A stretch of 64,000 bases of DNA from Anaerosalibacter bizertensis (GTDB lineage Bacteria > Bacillota > Clostridia > Tissierellales > Sporanaerobacteraceae). The stretch lies in contig NZ_VULR01000001.1 in assembly GCF_009696605.1 (NCBI RefSeq), positions 186,001 through 250,000 on the forward strand. The letters are read 5' to 3'. Both the position numbers and the translations under genes were made by a program. Position 1 is the stretch's first letter. Every line of letters begins with the position of its first letter. The notes beneath the pieces are model-generated. The model saw only the letters and a program-made list of their open reading frames with translations, was not told the origin of the DNA and did not search any database. Below, piece after piece: positions 45,032 through 55,229 of the stretch.

Positions 45032-46374
45032 ATTATCCCCTCCAATACACTTGCTAATGTATCTATCTCTTTTTTAGTCCTCTTTTCTGTCACACAGTAT
45101 AATACTCCATTTTCATATTGGGGATAACTATTTTCTAGAATAAATCCACCTAAAATATTTTCTTTTAATAATTCATCATTTATTTTTTCACCCGATACAT
45201 TACTAGTTATCGCAAACTCTTTAAAGAAAGGTTTGTCAAATAGTGGTTTATACTTTCCTGTAGCTGTAATTTTATCATAAGCATAGTGGGCCTTGGTTAT
45301 ACTTTGAGTTGCTACTTCTCTAAGTCCTTTTTTACCTAAGGTCACCATATACACTACACTTGCCAATACATTTAAACCTTGATTTGTACATATATTTGAT
45401 GTTGCCTTGTCTCTTCTTATGTGCTGTTCTCTAGCCTGAAGTGTAAGAACAAAGGCCCTCTTTCCATCTACATCTGTAGACTGGCCAACGATTCTTCCTG
45501 GCAATTTTCTCATATGTTTTTTCTTAGTTGCTATAAATCCCAAATAAGGTCCTCCATAACTTAGTGGAATACCTAATGATTGTCCTTCTCCTACTACTAT
45601 ATCGGCTCCTAATTCTCCAGGAGATTTCAATATTCCTAAAGATATAGGATCTACACTTACAACAAGCATAGTCTTCTTTACACTATGAGTTATCCCTTCT
45701 ACAGCTTCTATATCTTCAATTATTCCAAAGAAGTTTGGACTTTGAACTATAACTGCTGCAGTATTTTCATTTATCTTTTCTTCTAACTGTTGTAAATTTG
45801 TAGTTCCATCTAATTCATCTATCTCAATTAATTTTAAACCTTGTACATGAGCATAAGTCTCTAATACTCTTCTGGAATCAGGGTGTACAGTTTTAGAAAC
45901 AATTATTTCATCTTTTCTCGTTATATTAGATGCCATAATAGAAGCTTCTCCCAGAGCTGAGCCTCCATCATATAAAGAAGCATTTGACACATCCATACCA
46001 GTTAAATTTGATATGAGTGTCTGATATTCAAAAATATATTGTAAGGTTCCTTGGCTTATTTCTGCTTGATATGGAGTATAAGAAGTATAAAATTCGCTTT
46101 TAGATATGATATGGTCTACTATTGAAGGTATATAGTGGTCATAGGCTCCTGCGCCTAAAAAACATGTAAGATCGTTTATGGTTTTATTTTGTGTAGCAAG
46201 ATTTATAAGATATTTCTTTACTTCTATTTCTGACATAGATTTGTTTAAATTTAATTCTCTATTAAGTTTTACTTCTTCTGGAATATCGTTAAATAGTTCT
46301 TCTATAGAGTTAACCCCTATAGATTCGAGCATTTTTCTTTCATCATCATTGGTATTAGGAATGTATGGATACAT
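45028..46374 (-). CDS. gcvPA: Glycine dehydrogenase (decarboxylating) subunit 1
   Basis: A 448-residue partner of GcvPB. Recognised by the N-terminal [47 protein letters not shown] and [12 protein letters not shown]. It lacks the PLP lysine, as is usual for this subunit. It follows gcvH by 2 bases and overlaps gcvPB. AGGAGGTATAGGT precedes its ATG. Confidence 0.96.
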   Translation of the reverse strand: MYPYIPNTNDDERKMLESIGVNSIEELFNDIPEEVKLNRELNLNKSMSEIEVKKYLINLATQNKTINDLTCFLGAGAYDHYIPSIVDHIISKSEFYTSYTPYQAEISQGTLQYIFEYQTLISNLTGMDVSNASLYDGGSALGEASIMASNITRKDEIIVSKTVHPDSRRVLETYAHVQGLKLIEIDELDGTTNLQQLEEKINENTAAVIVQSPNFFGIIEDIEAVEGITHSVKKTMLVVSVDPISLGILKSPGELGADIVVGEGQSLGIPLSYGGPYLGFIATKKKHMRKLPGRIVGQSTDVDGKRAFVLTLQAREQHIRRDKATSNICTNQGLNVLASVVYMVTLGKKGLREVATQSITKAHYAYDKITATGKYKPLFDKPFFKEFAITSNVSGEKINDELLKENILGGFILENSYPQYENGVLYCVTEKRTKKEIDTLASVLEGII

Positions 46375-46376
46375 AC

Positions 46377-46760
46377 CTATACCTCCTCTTCTAAGAACTT
46401 TTCATATTCTTCATGATCCATTAATTCATCAAGTTGTGACTTGTCTTCTAATTCTACTAAGATCATCCAGTTTTCATAAGGATCTTCATTTACAAGACTT
46501 GGATCATCTTCTAACTCTTCATTTATCTCCAATACTCTTCCATCAACGGGTATATAGATATCTGCTGCAGCTTTAACAGATTCTACAACTGCAAATGAAT
46601 CTTCCATTTCAAACTCATCATCTATATCTGGCAATTCTACATATACTATATCGCCTAATGAGTCTTGAGCATAATCTGTAACCCCTATATAAGCTTTATC
46701 TCCTTCTACTTTTATCCATTCATGATCCTTTGTGTAAAGTAAACCTTCTAAAACTTTCAT
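46377..46760 (-). CDS. gcvH: Glycine cleavage H protein
   Basis: A 127-residue lipoyl carrier. The lipoylated lysine is in [14 protein letters not shown] near residue 63. It shuttles the aminomethyl group between P, T and L proteins. It follows gcvT by 15 bases behind GGGGAGG. Confidence 0.97.
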   Translation of the reverse strand: MKVLEGLLYTKDHEWIKVEGDKAYIGVTDYAQDSLGDIVYVELPDIDDEFEMEDSFAVVESVKAAADIYIPVDGRVLEINEELEDDPSLVNEDPYENWMILVELEDKSQLDELMDHEEYEKFLEEEV

Positions 46761-46775
46761 AATATATACCTCCCC

Positions 46776-47864
46776 TTATCTTTTATAAAATCTTTTATTT
46801 ATTATTTCAGCCTTAACAGGCTTCTTTCTTATAAGTATTTCAATTTCATTTCCAAGTTTTGCTTCACTGGAATCTATTAAAGCCATGCCTATATTTTTCT
46901 TCAATGTAGGTGAAAAATATCCAGTAGTTACATGACCTATTTTATTTCCATTTTTGTAAACTTCATATTCCTCTCTTGGAACCCCTCTTCCTTTTAATTC
47001 AAACCCAACTACTTTTCTTTTTAGGTTTTCATTTTGTTTAACTAGAGCTTCTTTGCCTATAAAATCTTCTTTGTCCAATTTAACAAAAAACTTTTGATCT
47101 CCTTCTAGTGGTGAAATAGTTTCTGATATTTCATGGCCATACAATGGAAGACCAGCTTCAAATCTTAAAGTATCTCTACAGCCTAATCCAGCGGGTGCTA
47201 CTCCATATTTTTCTCCCACTTCTAATATACTATTCCATACTTTTTTTATACCTTCTAGTGAAGTATATATTTCAAATCCATCTTCTCCTGTATAACCTGT
47301 TCTAGAAACTAAACATTTTGTATCTGCTACTAATATGTCTTTTTTAAAGTAAAAAGGCTTTATTTCTGATAAATCTTCTTCTGTTAATTCACTAAGTATT
47401 TTCTCTGCTAATGGCCCTTGAAGTGCAACCTCTCCTATTTTTTCAGAAACGTTTTCAAGTATTATATTATATCCTTCTTTATTATCAATCATCCATTTAA
47501 AATCTTTATCTGTATTAGCTGCATTTGGAACTAACATGTATTCATCTTCATCAATTTTATAAACTAAAAGATCATCAACTACTCCTCCATCTGGATAACA
47601 CATGAAAGTATACATTATCTGTTGTTTTTTTAGTTTTGATAAGTCGTTGGTAAAAATATGTTGTAAGTACTCTAAAGCTTCTTTTCCCTTTACTATAATT
47701 TCCCCCATATGAGTAACATCAAATATACCTGCTTTGCTCCTAACTGCCTCATGCTCTTTCATAATGCCCGCATACTGTACTGGTAGAGCCCAACCTGCAT
47801 AGTCTACCACTTTCCCCCCAAGTTTTATGTGCTCATCATATAAAGGGGTCTTTTTTAATTCCAT
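46776..47864 (-). CDS. gcvT: Aminomethyltransferase (glycine cleavage T protein)
   Basis: A 362-residue folate-dependent T protein that releases ammonia and makes methylene-tetrahydrofolate. Seen: YAGWALPVQYAGI, GIFDVTHMGEI and GYTGEDGFEIY, plus RDTLRFEAGLPLYGHE. The start is the ATG at 47864 with AAAGGAG nine bases upstream; 13 more codons are open above. First gene of gcvT-H-PA-PB-lpdA. The upstream region has a tandem 26-base repeat but no glycine riboswitch. Confidence 0.95.
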   Translation of the reverse strand: MELKKTPLYDEHIKLGGKVVDYAGWALPVQYAGIMKEHEAVRSKAGIFDVTHMGEIIVKGKEALEYLQHIFTNDLSKLKKQQIMYTFMCYPDGGVVDDLLVYKIDEDEYMLVPNAANTDKDFKWMIDNKEGYNIILENVSEKIGEVALQGPLAEKILSELTEEDLSEIKPFYFKKDILVADTKCLVSRTGYTGEDGFEIYTSLEGIKKVWNSILEVGEKYGVAPAGLGCRDTLRFEAGLPLYGHEISETISPLEGDQKFFVKLDKEDFIGKEALVKQNENLKRKVVGFELKGRGVPREEYEVYKNGNKIGHVTTGYFSPTLKKNIGMALIDSSEAKLGNEIEILIRKKPVKAEIINKRFYKR

Positions 47865-47893
47865 ACATTCCAACTCCTTTCTTGTGGATATAT

Positions 47894-47945
47894 ATATATG
47901 CATATTGTATTTTTATTACATATATGCATATTGTGTATTTATTAC
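47894..47945. repeat. Tandem 26-base repeat upstream of gcvT
   Basis: Two adjoining copies (47894-47919 and 47920-47945) differ at only two bases. Each holds the palindrome ATATGCATAT followed by a TATTTATTAC-like tail. They lie 30-81 bases before the gcvT start, where regulatory sites are expected. No known factor was matched. Confidence 0.7.
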
Positions 47946-47977
47946 CCTTTTAATTTAATAATAAACATTTTTTTATA

Positions 47978-48007
47978 AATAGGAAGCTAGTCCTAAATTC
48001 CTATTTA
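47978..48007. other. Stem-loop after the second hydrogenase gene
   Basis: AAATAGGAA pairs with TTCCTATTT around a 12-base loop, three bases past the stop at 48011. It has no clear T run, so a terminator role is doubtful. Confidence 0.45.
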
Positions 48008-48010
48008 TAT

Positions 48011-49477
48011 CTATTTTCTATCTAAATTTATATTCTTTATTTCAAATATATTTATAGAACCATCTTCATTTTTTTCAAAAGCCTTTTTCCCATATTTATC
48101 TAATTCATTTTTATCTTTTGGTGCATGATGTAAACTTGCAGGTCCTGAAATACATCCACCCTCACAAGCCATTCCTTCTATAAAGTTTCCATTTAATCTA
48201 TTTACTTTTGCCATTTTTAAAGCCTTATCGCAGTCCTTTATTCCATTACATTTTACTGGTTTTAATTCAATATCTATTTCTTCTGATTCAATTACATGCT
48301 CAACTGCTTCTGTAACTCCTCCACTTCTAGCAAATATTCTTCCATAATAAGAAGCATTATTTAGTTTTCCATCATTACATTTATTCAGATCTATTTCCAA
48401 AGCATCAAGCATAGCTGCTAATTCTTCAAAAGTTAATACATAGTCTATATCATCTTTCAGTTCATCTTCCATTGCCTCAGCTTTTTTAGATACACAAGGC
48501 CCTATGAAAACTACTCTAGCCTTTGGATCCATTTGTTTTATAAATCTTGATGTGGCTATCATAGGTGAAACAGTATTTGATATTTTATCTTCTAATTGTG
48601 GATAATTTTTCTTTATATAAGATACAAAAGCAGGGCAACATGATGTAGTAACTATATTCTTTTCTTCTATAGTCTCTGCAACCTCTTTAGCCTCATGAAG
48701 TGCAACCATATCTGCACCTAAAGCAACTTCTAATACATCATAAAATCCTAATTTCTTGATTCCACAAATAACTTGTTCAATATCTGCATAGGTAAATTGA
48801 CTAGCTATTGCTGGTGCTATAGTTGCATATACATGAATATCTTTATTTTTCTTAGCCTCTTTCAACAGATCTATAACATCTGTAATATAAGATTTATCCA
48901 TTATAGCTCCAAAAGGACATTGTATAATACAAGCTCCACACTGAATACATTTTTCATTATCTATAACAGCTTTTCTTGTATCATCAAAGGATATAGCTCC
49001 TGCACTACAAGCCCTTCTACAAGGTCTAATAACATCTGCTATAGCATTATAAGGACATGCTTGTTTACATCTTCCACATTCAATGCATTTATCTTGATCT
49101 ATATAAGCCCTTCCACCTACATGATAAATAGCCCCTCTTGGACAAGCTTCTGAACATCTATGTGCAAGACAACCCCTACAAGCTTCCGTTATAAAAAATC
49201 TATTTATTGGACATTTGTCACAAGCTACATCTATAACTTCAATTATATTTTTATTCTCCCTATCCCCCCCCATAGCCAACTTAATTCGGTCCTTTGTTAT
49301 TTCCCTCTCCTTATATATACAACATCTTGTACGTGGTTCTGGTCCTGGATCTACTATGAAAGGAATAGTATCAGCCTTGTCTTCTAAAGTTCCTTCCATG
49401 CTCAATCTAGCCACTTCTCTCAAAACTTCATATTTAATAAGCTGAACATCACTTTCAAATTTCCTAGTATCACTCAT
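48011..49477 (-). CDS. [FeFe] hydrogenase-like protein (monomeric, copy 2)
   Basis: A 488-residue protein. An N-terminal region with CCIYKER and cysteines at CDKCPINRFF and CRGCLAHRCSEACP is followed by 4Fe-4S motifs CIECGRCKQACP, RPCRRACSAG and CIQCGACIIQCP, then the H-cluster domain: L1 TTSCCPAF, L2 FIGPCVSKKAEAME, L3 EGMACEGGCISGP. It is longer in Fe-S content than the copy at 35266. Group B-like, probably ferredoxin-linked hydrogen evolution or sensing. Driven by a strong promoter about 150 bases upstream. Confidence 0.85.
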   Translation of the reverse strand: MSDTRKFESDVQLIKYEVLREVARLSMEGTLEDKADTIPFIVDPGPEPRTRCCIYKEREITKDRIKLAMGGDRENKNIIEVIDVACDKCPINRFFITEACRGCLAHRCSEACPRGAIYHVGGRAYIDQDKCIECGRCKQACPYNAIADVIRPCRRACSAGAISFDDTRKAVIDNEKCIQCGACIIQCPFGAIMDKSYITDVIDLLKEAKKNKDIHVYATIAPAIASQFTYADIEQVICGIKKLGFYDVLEVALGADMVALHEAKEVAETIEEKNIVTTSCCPAFVSYIKKNYPQLEDKISNTVSPMIATSRFIKQMDPKARVVFIGPCVSKKAEAMEDELKDDIDYVLTFEELAAMLDALEIDLNKCNDGKLNNASYYGRIFARSGGVTEAVEHVIESEEIDIELKPVKCNGIKDCDKALKMAKVNRLNGNFIEGMACEGGCISGPASLHHAPKDKNELDKYGKKAFEKNEDGSINIFEIKNINLDRK

Positions 49478-49626
49478 TATACTTAATCACCCCTTATTCT
49501 ATTATTTTTATTGGTTTATTATTTGAATTCTTTTATAAATAGTATTGGAGTTTGATATGATTTGTCATTTTGAAAAGTAGTTTTGTATAAAATTTGAAAT
49601 ATTGATTTTATATTGCCTTTATAATA

Positions 49627-49655
49627 AGTATACAATTATGTTATTTTTTTATCAA
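49627..49655 (-). promoter_or_regulatory. Sigma-A promoter of the second hydrogenase-like gene
   Basis: On the minus strand TTGATA (49650-49655), 17-base spacer, TATACT (49627-49632). Transcription would start near 49620 and give a leader of about 140 bases before 49477; I recognise no riboswitch in it. Confidence 0.7.
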
Positions 49656-49704
49656 TTATAAATTGGTTTTTATTTATTAAATATATTTAATTTATCTTTA
49701 AATC

Positions 49705-50433
49705 TTATTGATCTACGTTTAGATTTTCAATTTCATTGAAATATCTTATTATTCCTGAATATATAGCCCAAGCAATTTTTTCTTGATATTTATCATTTTG
49801 AAGTAACTTCTCTTCATCTGGATTTGATAAAAAACCACATTCTATTAATATAGAAGGTACTTCTACTTCCCTTAGCAAATAAATATTTTCCTTTGATTGT
49901 GGAATTCTTTTATTATTCTCATCTAACACTTTTCTAAGTTCATCTTGAACTATATAAGCTAATTTTTTGCTTTTTTCACAACCTTCTTTGTAAAAAGTTT
50001 GAGCACCATAGTATTTAGATTGAGGAAAACTATTAAGATGTATTGTTAAGAAAATATCACAATTATTTTTATCTATTATCTTTTTTCTATTTCTTAAATC
50101 TTCATTTTTCTTTTCTTTAATTGTTTTAGATTCCTCCGTATAAAGTCCACTATTATCATTTCTAGTTATAACAACTATTCCTCCACTTTGTTCTATTATT
50201 CTTTTCAACTTTAAGCCAATAGCTAAATTTATTTCACTTTCACTTACTCCACTTTTCCCTGAAGCTCCTGAATCTATACCACCATGGCCTGGATCTATTC
50301 CTATTATTTTATTTCCTATTGGTAAATAGGTTGGAATAACTAAACTACTTATTACAAATTTTGATATTATTAATCCAATAAATATAGCCAATATAATGTA
50401 TAGATATTCTTTCCTTATATATATAACTTTCAT
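49705..50433 (-). CDS. cwlD: N-acetylmuramoyl-L-alanine amidase CwlD
   Basis: A 242-residue amidase that helps make muramic-delta-lactam in spore cortex. A hydrophobic N-terminal segment (residues 11-30) precedes the Amidase_3 domain: IGIDPGHGGIDSG with the zinc histidine at residue 50, TIHLNSFPQ with the second histidine, and IECGFLSNPDEE with the catalytic glutamate. GGAGG before the ATG at 50433 sets the start; the much longer open frame runs back into rpsI. It lies just after the ribosomal terminator. Confidence 0.92.
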   Translation of the reverse strand: MKVIYIRKEYLYIILAIFIGLIISKFVISSLVIPTYLPIGNKIIGIDPGHGGIDSGASGKSGVSESEINLAIGLKLKRIIEQSGGIVVITRNDNSGLYTEESKTIKEKKNEDLRNRKKIIDKNNCDIFLTIHLNSFPQSKYYGAQTFYKEGCEKSKKLAYIVQDELRKVLDENNKRIPQSKENIYLLREVEVPSILIECGFLSNPDEEKLLQNDKYQEKIAWAIYSGIIRYFNEIENLNVDQ

Positions 50434-50494
50434 TACAATTCCCTCCTTTACATTCAAAATATATTGGCTTATATTTGTCCATATTACAAAAAAC

Positions 50495-50522
50495 AAAAAA
50501 CACTGGATTTTCCAGTGTTTTT
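50495..50522 (-). terminator. Terminator after rplM-rpsI
   Basis: AAAAACACTGG pairs with CCAGTGTTTTT around a 5-base loop, followed by T-rich sequence on the minus strand. Confidence 0.9.
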
Positions 50523-50536
50523 GTATAATATATTGA

Positions 50537-50929
50537 CTATCTCTTTGAAAATTGTGGTGCTTTCCTAGCTTTCTTAAGACCATATTTCTTTCTTTCTTTC
50601 ATTCTTTGGTCTCTTGTTAAGAAACCTTCTTTCTTTAATACTGGTCTTAGTTCTCCATCAGATTCTAATAAAGCTCTAGCTATGCCATGTCTTATTGCAC
50701 CAGCTTGACCAGTATATCCGCCACCATGTACATTTACAAACACATCATATTTATCTGATGTTTCAGTAACAGTTAGAGGTTCTCTAACAATAACTTTCAA
50801 TGTATCATAATCAAAATATTCATCTAAATCTCTTTTATTAACAACTATTTTTCCAGAGCCAGGAACTAATCTAACCCTAGCAATAGCATTTTTTCTTCTT
50901 CCTGTTCCAAGATATTGTACTTTAGCCAC
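50537..50929 (-). CDS. rpsI: 30S ribosomal protein S9
   Basis: A 130-residue S9. [19 protein letters not shown] at the start, and the C-terminal [17 protein letters not shown] tail that reaches the P site, are diagnostic. The start is a GTG behind AAAGGAGG. It follows rplM by 24 bases, the usual pair. Confidence 0.97.
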   Translation of the reverse strand: MAKVQYLGTGRRKNAIARVRLVPGSGKIVVNKRDLDEYFDYDTLKVIVREPLTVTETSDKYDVFVNVHGGGYTGQAGAIRHGIARALLESDGELRPVLKKEGFLTRDQRMKERKKYGLKKARKAPQFSKR

Positions 50930-50953
50930 TTACAATCCTCCTTTCCTCAAAAA

Positions 50954-51382
50954 CTAGAATTCATAAACTTCAGGTTTTTGAGCTTCATGATTATGTTCAG
51001 GTCCACTATATACTTTTAATTTTCTAAACATTTGTCTGCCTAAACTATTCTTTGGAAGCATACCTTTAACTGCCAATTCAATAACCTTTTCAGGTTTTTC
51101 TCTTAGCATTCTATCATAAGATATCTCTCTTAATCCACCTGGATGTCCAGTATGGTATTTGTAACTTTTTTGTTGTAGTTTTTTCCCAGTTAAAACAATC
51201 TTGTCTGCATTTATTACAATTACATAATCACCAGTATCTACATGAGGTGTATATATAGGTTTATTTTTTCCACTAAGTATTTTACTTACTTCAGTTGCTA
51301 ATCTTCCTAATACTTTTCCTTCAGCGTCTATTACATACCATTTTCTTTCAACTTCATTTGGTTTTGCCATGTAGCTTTTCAT
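50954..51382 (-). CDS. rplM: 50S ribosomal protein L13
   Basis: A 142-residue L13, recognised by [30 protein letters not shown] and [16 protein letters not shown]. The ATG at 51382 follows GGAGGGAAATTG; a TTG just upstream is not needed. A strong promoter and a short stem-loop leader lie upstream. Confidence 0.97.
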   Translation of the reverse strand: MKSYMAKPNEVERKWYVIDAEGKVLGRLATEVSKILSGKNKPIYTPHVDTGDYVIVINADKIVLTGKKLQQKSYKYHTGHPGGLREISYDRMLREKPEKVIELAVKGMLPKNSLGRQMFRKLKVYSGPEHNHEAQKPEVYEF

Positions 51383-51399
51383 CAATTTCCCTCCTTACT

Positions 51400-51462
51400 A
51401 CAGAGTTGTATAGTATTTATATGATAAAATCCGGGGCTAGTGGATTTTAAATTCAAACACTC
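51400..51462 (-). ncRNA. Candidate L13-type leader
   Basis: Between the promoter and rplM the transcript contains AAAATCC-N9-GGATTTT, a clear stem-loop, just before the ribosome binding site. In Firmicutes a leader before rplM is known to be an autoregulatory element. Match to that family is inferred from position and stem only. Confidence 0.4.
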
Positions 51463-51468
51463 TTATAT

Positions 51469-51497
51469 ATTTTAATACAAGGAGCCTAGTGTGTCAA
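51469..51497 (-). promoter_or_regulatory. Strong sigma-A promoter of rplM
   Basis: On the minus strand a consensus TTGACA (51492-51497), 17-base spacer and TAAAAT (51469-51474). It lies directly after truA and explains separate control of rplM-rpsI. Confidence 0.85.
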
Positions 51498-51511
51498 GAA
51501 TTATAGTCATA

Positions 51512-52246
51512 TTAATAGCAAACTTTTTCTAAATATAATCCTTCAGGTGGTGCAGTATGTCCTGCACTTTTTCTATCCCTTGATTTTAATATATTAATAA
51601 TATCATGTGGGCTTATCTTTCCAATTCCTATATCTACTAGTGTACCTACTATAATTCTTACCATATTATATAAAAAACCATCTCCATAGATTTCAAAAAC
51701 AATAATATTATTGTAGGTGTTTAAAGAAGCATAATAAATGCTCCTAACAGTATCTTCTACATTACTTCCTGAAGCCATAAAAGCTGCAAAATCATGTTTA
51801 CCTATAAAATAATCCTTAGCTTCATTCATCTTTTCAAAATCAAGCTTATACGGCACATAATAGGTGTAATTTCTTAAAAGAGGAGATTTAATAGGAGCAT
51901 TGTATATTAAATATTTATACTTTTTGCCTAAAGCGTCATATCTTGAATGAAAGGACTTTTCTACCTCTTTTGACTCTATTATGGCGATATCTTCTGGAAG
52001 ATATCTATTTATAGCATATTTAAATTTTGTACCTGGAATTGAAGAATCTGTAATAAAGTTAGCTACTTGTCCTTTCCCATGTACTCCACTGTCTGTTCTA
52101 CCAGCACCTATTATTGTGATTTTTTCACCTATAGCATTTGCAATGGCTTTTTCTATTTCCTCTTGAATTGTATTTGCATTAGGCTGCCTTTGCCATCCAG
52201 AATAATTTGTTCCATCATATTCAATTGTCAATTTAATATTTTTCAT
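51512..52246 (-). CDS. truA: tRNA pseudouridine(38-40) synthase TruA
   Basis: A 244-residue pseudouridine synthase. The catalytic aspartate is in GAGRTDSGVHGKGQV near residue 52, and YDGTNYSGWQRQPN and LYNMVRIIVGTLVDIG complete the family. It modifies the anticodon arm of tRNAs. It is the last gene after ecfT, separated by 10 bases. Confidence 0.96.
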   Translation of the reverse strand: MKNIKLTIEYDGTNYSGWQRQPNANTIQEEIEKAIANAIGEKITIIGAGRTDSGVHGKGQVANFITDSSIPGTKFKYAINRYLPEDIAIIESKEVEKSFHSRYDALGKKYKYLIYNAPIKSPLLRNYTYYVPYKLDFEKMNEAKDYFIGKHDFAAFMASGSNVEDTVRSIYYASLNTYNNIIVFEIYGDGFLYNMVRIIVGTLVDIGIGKISPHDIINILKSRDRKSAGHTAPPEGLYLEKVCY

Positions 52247-52256
52247 ATGTATCCCT

Positions 52257-53054
52257 CTATATATATCTAGTAGATATTAAGAAACCAAAAAATATTGTCA
52301 TTATAATCATAGCAATATAATCTATTCTTTCAATTTTAATTTCATTGAGCCTTGTTCTATGTTCTCCACCTCTATAACATCTAGCTTCCATTGCCATAGC
52401 AAGTTCATCTGCTCTTCTAAAAGAGTTTACAAATAAGGGAACTAATAAGGGAACCAAGTTTTTTGCCCTATTTAGTATATTTCCACTTTCAAAATCAGCA
52501 CCACGAGCCATTTGAGCTTTCATTATTTTATCTGTTTCTTCTAATAGCGTAGGAATAAACCTTAAAGCGATAGTCATCATCATAGCCAATTCATGTGCAG
52601 GCAACCCTATAACCTTTAGTGGATTTAATAATTTTTCAATACCATCTGTCAATGATATAGGGGAAGTAGTCAATGTAAGTAATGAAGTCCCCATTATTAA
52701 AAATATTAGCCTAAGAGCCATAAATATAGCTTGGTTTAAACCTTCTCTAGTCACCTCTAGAGGTCCTATATTAAATAACACTACACCTTTAGTCATAAAT
52801 ACATTTATAACAAAAGTAATTATTAAAATGAATCTCAACGGTTTTAAACCCTTAAGCACATATTTAAATGGTACTTCTGAAAGTTTAATTGTAGTTAATA
52901 TAAAACCAAGAATAAATATATATGGATAAAATTTATTTATAAAAAATAAAGAAATTATAAAAACAAATGTAATTAATATCTTTACTCTTGGATCTAGTTT
53001 GTGAACAATTGTATCTCCTGGGAAAAATTGTCCTATAGTTATATCTTTAAGCAT
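52257..53054 (-). CDS. ecfT: ECF transporter transmembrane protein EcfT
   Basis: A 265-residue membrane coupling protein of the energy-coupling factor module, with about five helices and the two Ala-Arg-Gly-type coupling segments ([13 protein letters not shown] and [14 protein letters not shown]). It overlaps ecfA2 by eight bases. It couples ATP hydrolysis to substrate-specific S components elsewhere in the genome. Confidence 0.95.
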   Translation of the reverse strand: MLKDITIGQFFPGDTIVHKLDPRVKILITFVFIISLFFINKFYPYIFILGFILTTIKLSEVPFKYVLKGLKPLRFILIITFVINVFMTKGVVLFNIGPLEVTREGLNQAIFMALRLIFLIMGTSLLTLTTSPISLTDGIEKLLNPLKVIGLPAHELAMMMTIALRFIPTLLEETDKIMKAQMARGADFESGNILNRAKNLVPLLVPLFVNSFRRADELAMAMEARCYRGGEHRTRLNEIKIERIDYIAMIIMTIFFGFLISTRYI

Positions 53055-53910
53055 TGTCTTTTCTCCTTAAATATTTTAATAATTCTACTTTAGCTTCCTC
53101 TATGGTTAAAATATCATCTGACACTGGATTGCCTTTTGACTTGAATTTTCTCATGAAATCAGTTACTTGTGGAATTCCAAGTCCTAACTTTTCTAACTCT
53201 TTTCCATTTTTAAATACTTCTCTAGGAGTTCCTTCCATGGCTATTTGTCCACCGCTCATTACTACAATTTTATTCACTAACTTAGCTATATCTTCCATGC
53301 TATGAGAAACTAATATAATGGTTATTCCTTCTTTTTTATATAGGTTTTGGATTTCTCCTAATATCTCATCCCTACCCTTAGGATCTAATCCTGCTGTAGG
53401 TTCGTCTAATATTAAAACTTTTGGCTCCATAGCTACTACCCCGGCTATAGCCACCCTTCTTTTTTGCCCTCCACTTAATTCAAATGGAGATCTATCTCTC
53501 ATGTTTTCAAAATCTAAACCTACCAATTCCATAGCTTTCTTAACTCTACTGTCAATTTCTCCTTCATCCAATCCTAGATTCCTAGGACCAAAAGCTATAT
53601 CTTTGTACACTGTTTCTTCGAACAATTGATATTCTGGATACTGAAAGACTAGTCCTACCTCTTGTCTTACAGTTCTAAGTTTAGTTTCTTTAGCAGTTAT
53701 ATCTAGTCCATCAATAATAATCTTACCTTTTGTAGGTCTTATAAGGCCATTTAAATGTTGAACAAGAGTAGATTTTCCAGAACCAGTATGCCCTATTAGT
53801 CCTACAAAGTCTCCATTTTCTATCTCCAAATTTATGTTATCTAATGCTTTAGTTTCAAAGGGACTCTCTGGATTGTATACATAACTTAAATTTTCAATTT
53901 TAATTATCAT
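53047..53910 (-). CDS. ecfA2: ECF transporter ATPase EcfA2
   Basis: A 287-residue ABC ATPase. Walker [11 protein letters not shown] near residue 42, signature [13 protein letters not shown], Walker [12 protein letters not shown]. It pairs with EcfA1. It overlaps ecfA1 by four bases and ecfT by eight. Confidence 0.95.
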   Translation of the reverse strand: MIIKIENLSYVYNPESPFETKALDNINLEIENGDFVGLIGHTGSGKSTLVQHLNGLIRPTKGKIIIDGLDITAKETKLRTVRQEVGLVFQYPEYQLFEETVYKDIAFGPRNLGLDEGEIDSRVKKAMELVGLDFENMRDRSPFELSGGQKRRVAIAGVVAMEPKVLILDEPTAGLDPKGRDEILGEIQNLYKKEGITIILVSHSMEDIAKLVNKIVVMSGGQIAMEGTPREVFKNGKELEKLGLGIPQVTDFMRKFKSKGNPVSDDILTIEEAKVELLKYLRRKDNA

Positions 53911-54737
53911 AAGGCCATCACCAATTCTTCAACAGTTAATATATCGCTAGGTATATCTATACCTTCTTTTCTCAATTCATAAGCAAGCTCTGTTACTTGA
54001 GGTACATCTAAACCGATTTCTTTCATTTCTTTAACTTTACTAAATACTTCTCTTGGAGTTCCTTCCATAATAATTTGTCCTTTTTCCATTACTACAATTC
54101 TATCAGCTTCTACTGCTTCTTCCATATAGTGAGTTATATGAACAATAGTTTTATTTTGCTCTTTATTTAACTTTTTTATAGTATCCATAACTTCTTTCCT
54201 ACCTATTGGATCTAACATAGCAGTAGGTTCATCTAATATAATACAATCTGGATTCATAGCAAGAACTCCTGCTATAGCTATACGCTGTTTTTGTCCTCCT
54301 GAGAGTAAATGTGGAGCATGTTTTTTATATTTGCTCATTTCTACGATTTCTAAAGCCTGGTCTACTCTTTGTCGTATTTCTTTAGGATCTATTCCTTGAT
54401 TTTCAGGTCCAAAGGCAACATCTTCCTCTACTATAGTGGCAACTAATTGATTGTCTGGATTTTGAAAAACCATACCTGCACTCTGTCTTATATCCCAAAG
54501 TTTTTCTTCATTCTTAGTGTCCATTCCCTTTACATAAACATTTCCACTAGTAGGCAATAAAAGTGCATTCATAAGTTTAGCCAATGTAGATTTTCCCGAA
54601 CCATTATGCCCCAATACTACTAGAAATTCCCCTCTATTTACTGTTAAGTTTACATCCTTAAGAGCCGTAAAACCTTGTTCATCTATAGTTGAATACTTAT
54701 AAGTAGCATTTTCGATATTTATCATTTCATTCGACAT
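53907..54737 (-). CDS. ecfA1: ECF transporter ATPase EcfA1
   Basis: A 276-residue ABC ATPase. Walker [14 protein letters not shown], signature [13 protein letters not shown], Walker [13 protein letters not shown]. First gene of the ecfA1-ecfA2-ecfT-truA unit, after the terminator of the alpha operon. GAGGGGT precedes the ATG. The substrate depends on S components not in this window. Confidence 0.95.
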   Translation of the reverse strand: MSNEMINIENATYKYSTIDEQGFTALKDVNLTVNRGEFLVVLGHNGSGKSTLAKLMNALLLPTSGNVYVKGMDTKNEEKLWDIRQSAGMVFQNPDNQLVATIVEEDVAFGPENQGIDPKEIRQRVDQALEIVEMSKYKKHAPHLLSGGQKQRIAIAGVLAMNPDCIILDEPTAMLDPIGRKEVMDTIKKLNKEQNKTIVHITHYMEEAVEADRIVVMEKGQIIMEGTPREVFSKVKEMKEIGLDVPQVTELAYELRKEGIDIPSDILTVEELVMAL

Positions 54738-54829
54738 TATTACCCCTCATTTTTTATATATTTCCATTACTAATAATAACACAAGGAATTTTAAGAATCA
54801 ATGAAATTAAATAAGTTAGATAGTTAAAA

Positions 54830-54855
54830 GGGACTAAGTTATAAAACTTAATCCC
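54830..54855 (-). terminator. Candidate terminator after rplQ
   Basis: GGGATTAAGTT pairs with AACTTAGTCCC (one G-T pair) on the minus strand, followed by TTTT only. It lies 8 bases past the rplQ stop; it may be a weak terminator or attenuator before ecfA1. Confidence 0.6.
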
Positions 54856-54862
54856 CCACTAT

Positions 54863-55204
54863 CTACAATAATTCTATTATCGCCATTTCTGCACCGTCTC
54901 CTCTTCGTGGACCCATCTTTAAAACCCTTGTATATCCACCATTTCTTTCAGAGTATTTTGGTGCAATTTCATCAAACAACTTTGTTACTACATCTTCGTC
55001 ATATATATATGCTAAAACTTGTCTTCTCGCATGTAAATCTCCTCTTTTTGCAAGAGTGATCATTTTTTCAGCCATTCTTTGTGTTTCTTTTGCTCTAGCA
55101 TGTGTAGTTTCAATTCTACCATAAGCTAACAATTTAGTCACTTGATTTCTTAGCATCGCTTTTCTGTGATCTGTAGGGCGACTAAGTTTTCTTAATTGAG
55201 CCAT
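54863..55204 (-). CDS. rplQ: 50S ribosomal protein L17
   Basis: A 113-residue L17: [15 protein letters not shown] near the start and [15 protein letters not shown] near the end. It closes the alpha operon, 25 bases after rpoA. Confidence 0.97.
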   Translation of the reverse strand: MAQLRKLSRPTDHRKAMLRNQVTKLLAYGRIETTHARAKETQRMAEKMITLAKRGDLHARRQVLAYIYDEDVVTKLFDEIAPKYSERNGGYTRVLKMGPRRGDGAEMAIIELL

Positions 55205-55229
55205 CCTATTATCCCTCCTTCACTCCTTG

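Noticed and set aside
47865-48010. Glycine riboswitch before gcvT
   Set aside because: I looked for the tandem glycine aptamer cores and found only the AT-rich tandem repeat; the gap is too short for a full tandem aptamer.
48773-49445. Plus-strand ORFs opposite the hydrogenase-like gene
   Set aside because: Low-complexity Cys, Ser and Tyr rich translations of the antisense of Fe-S motifs; no ribosome binding sites.
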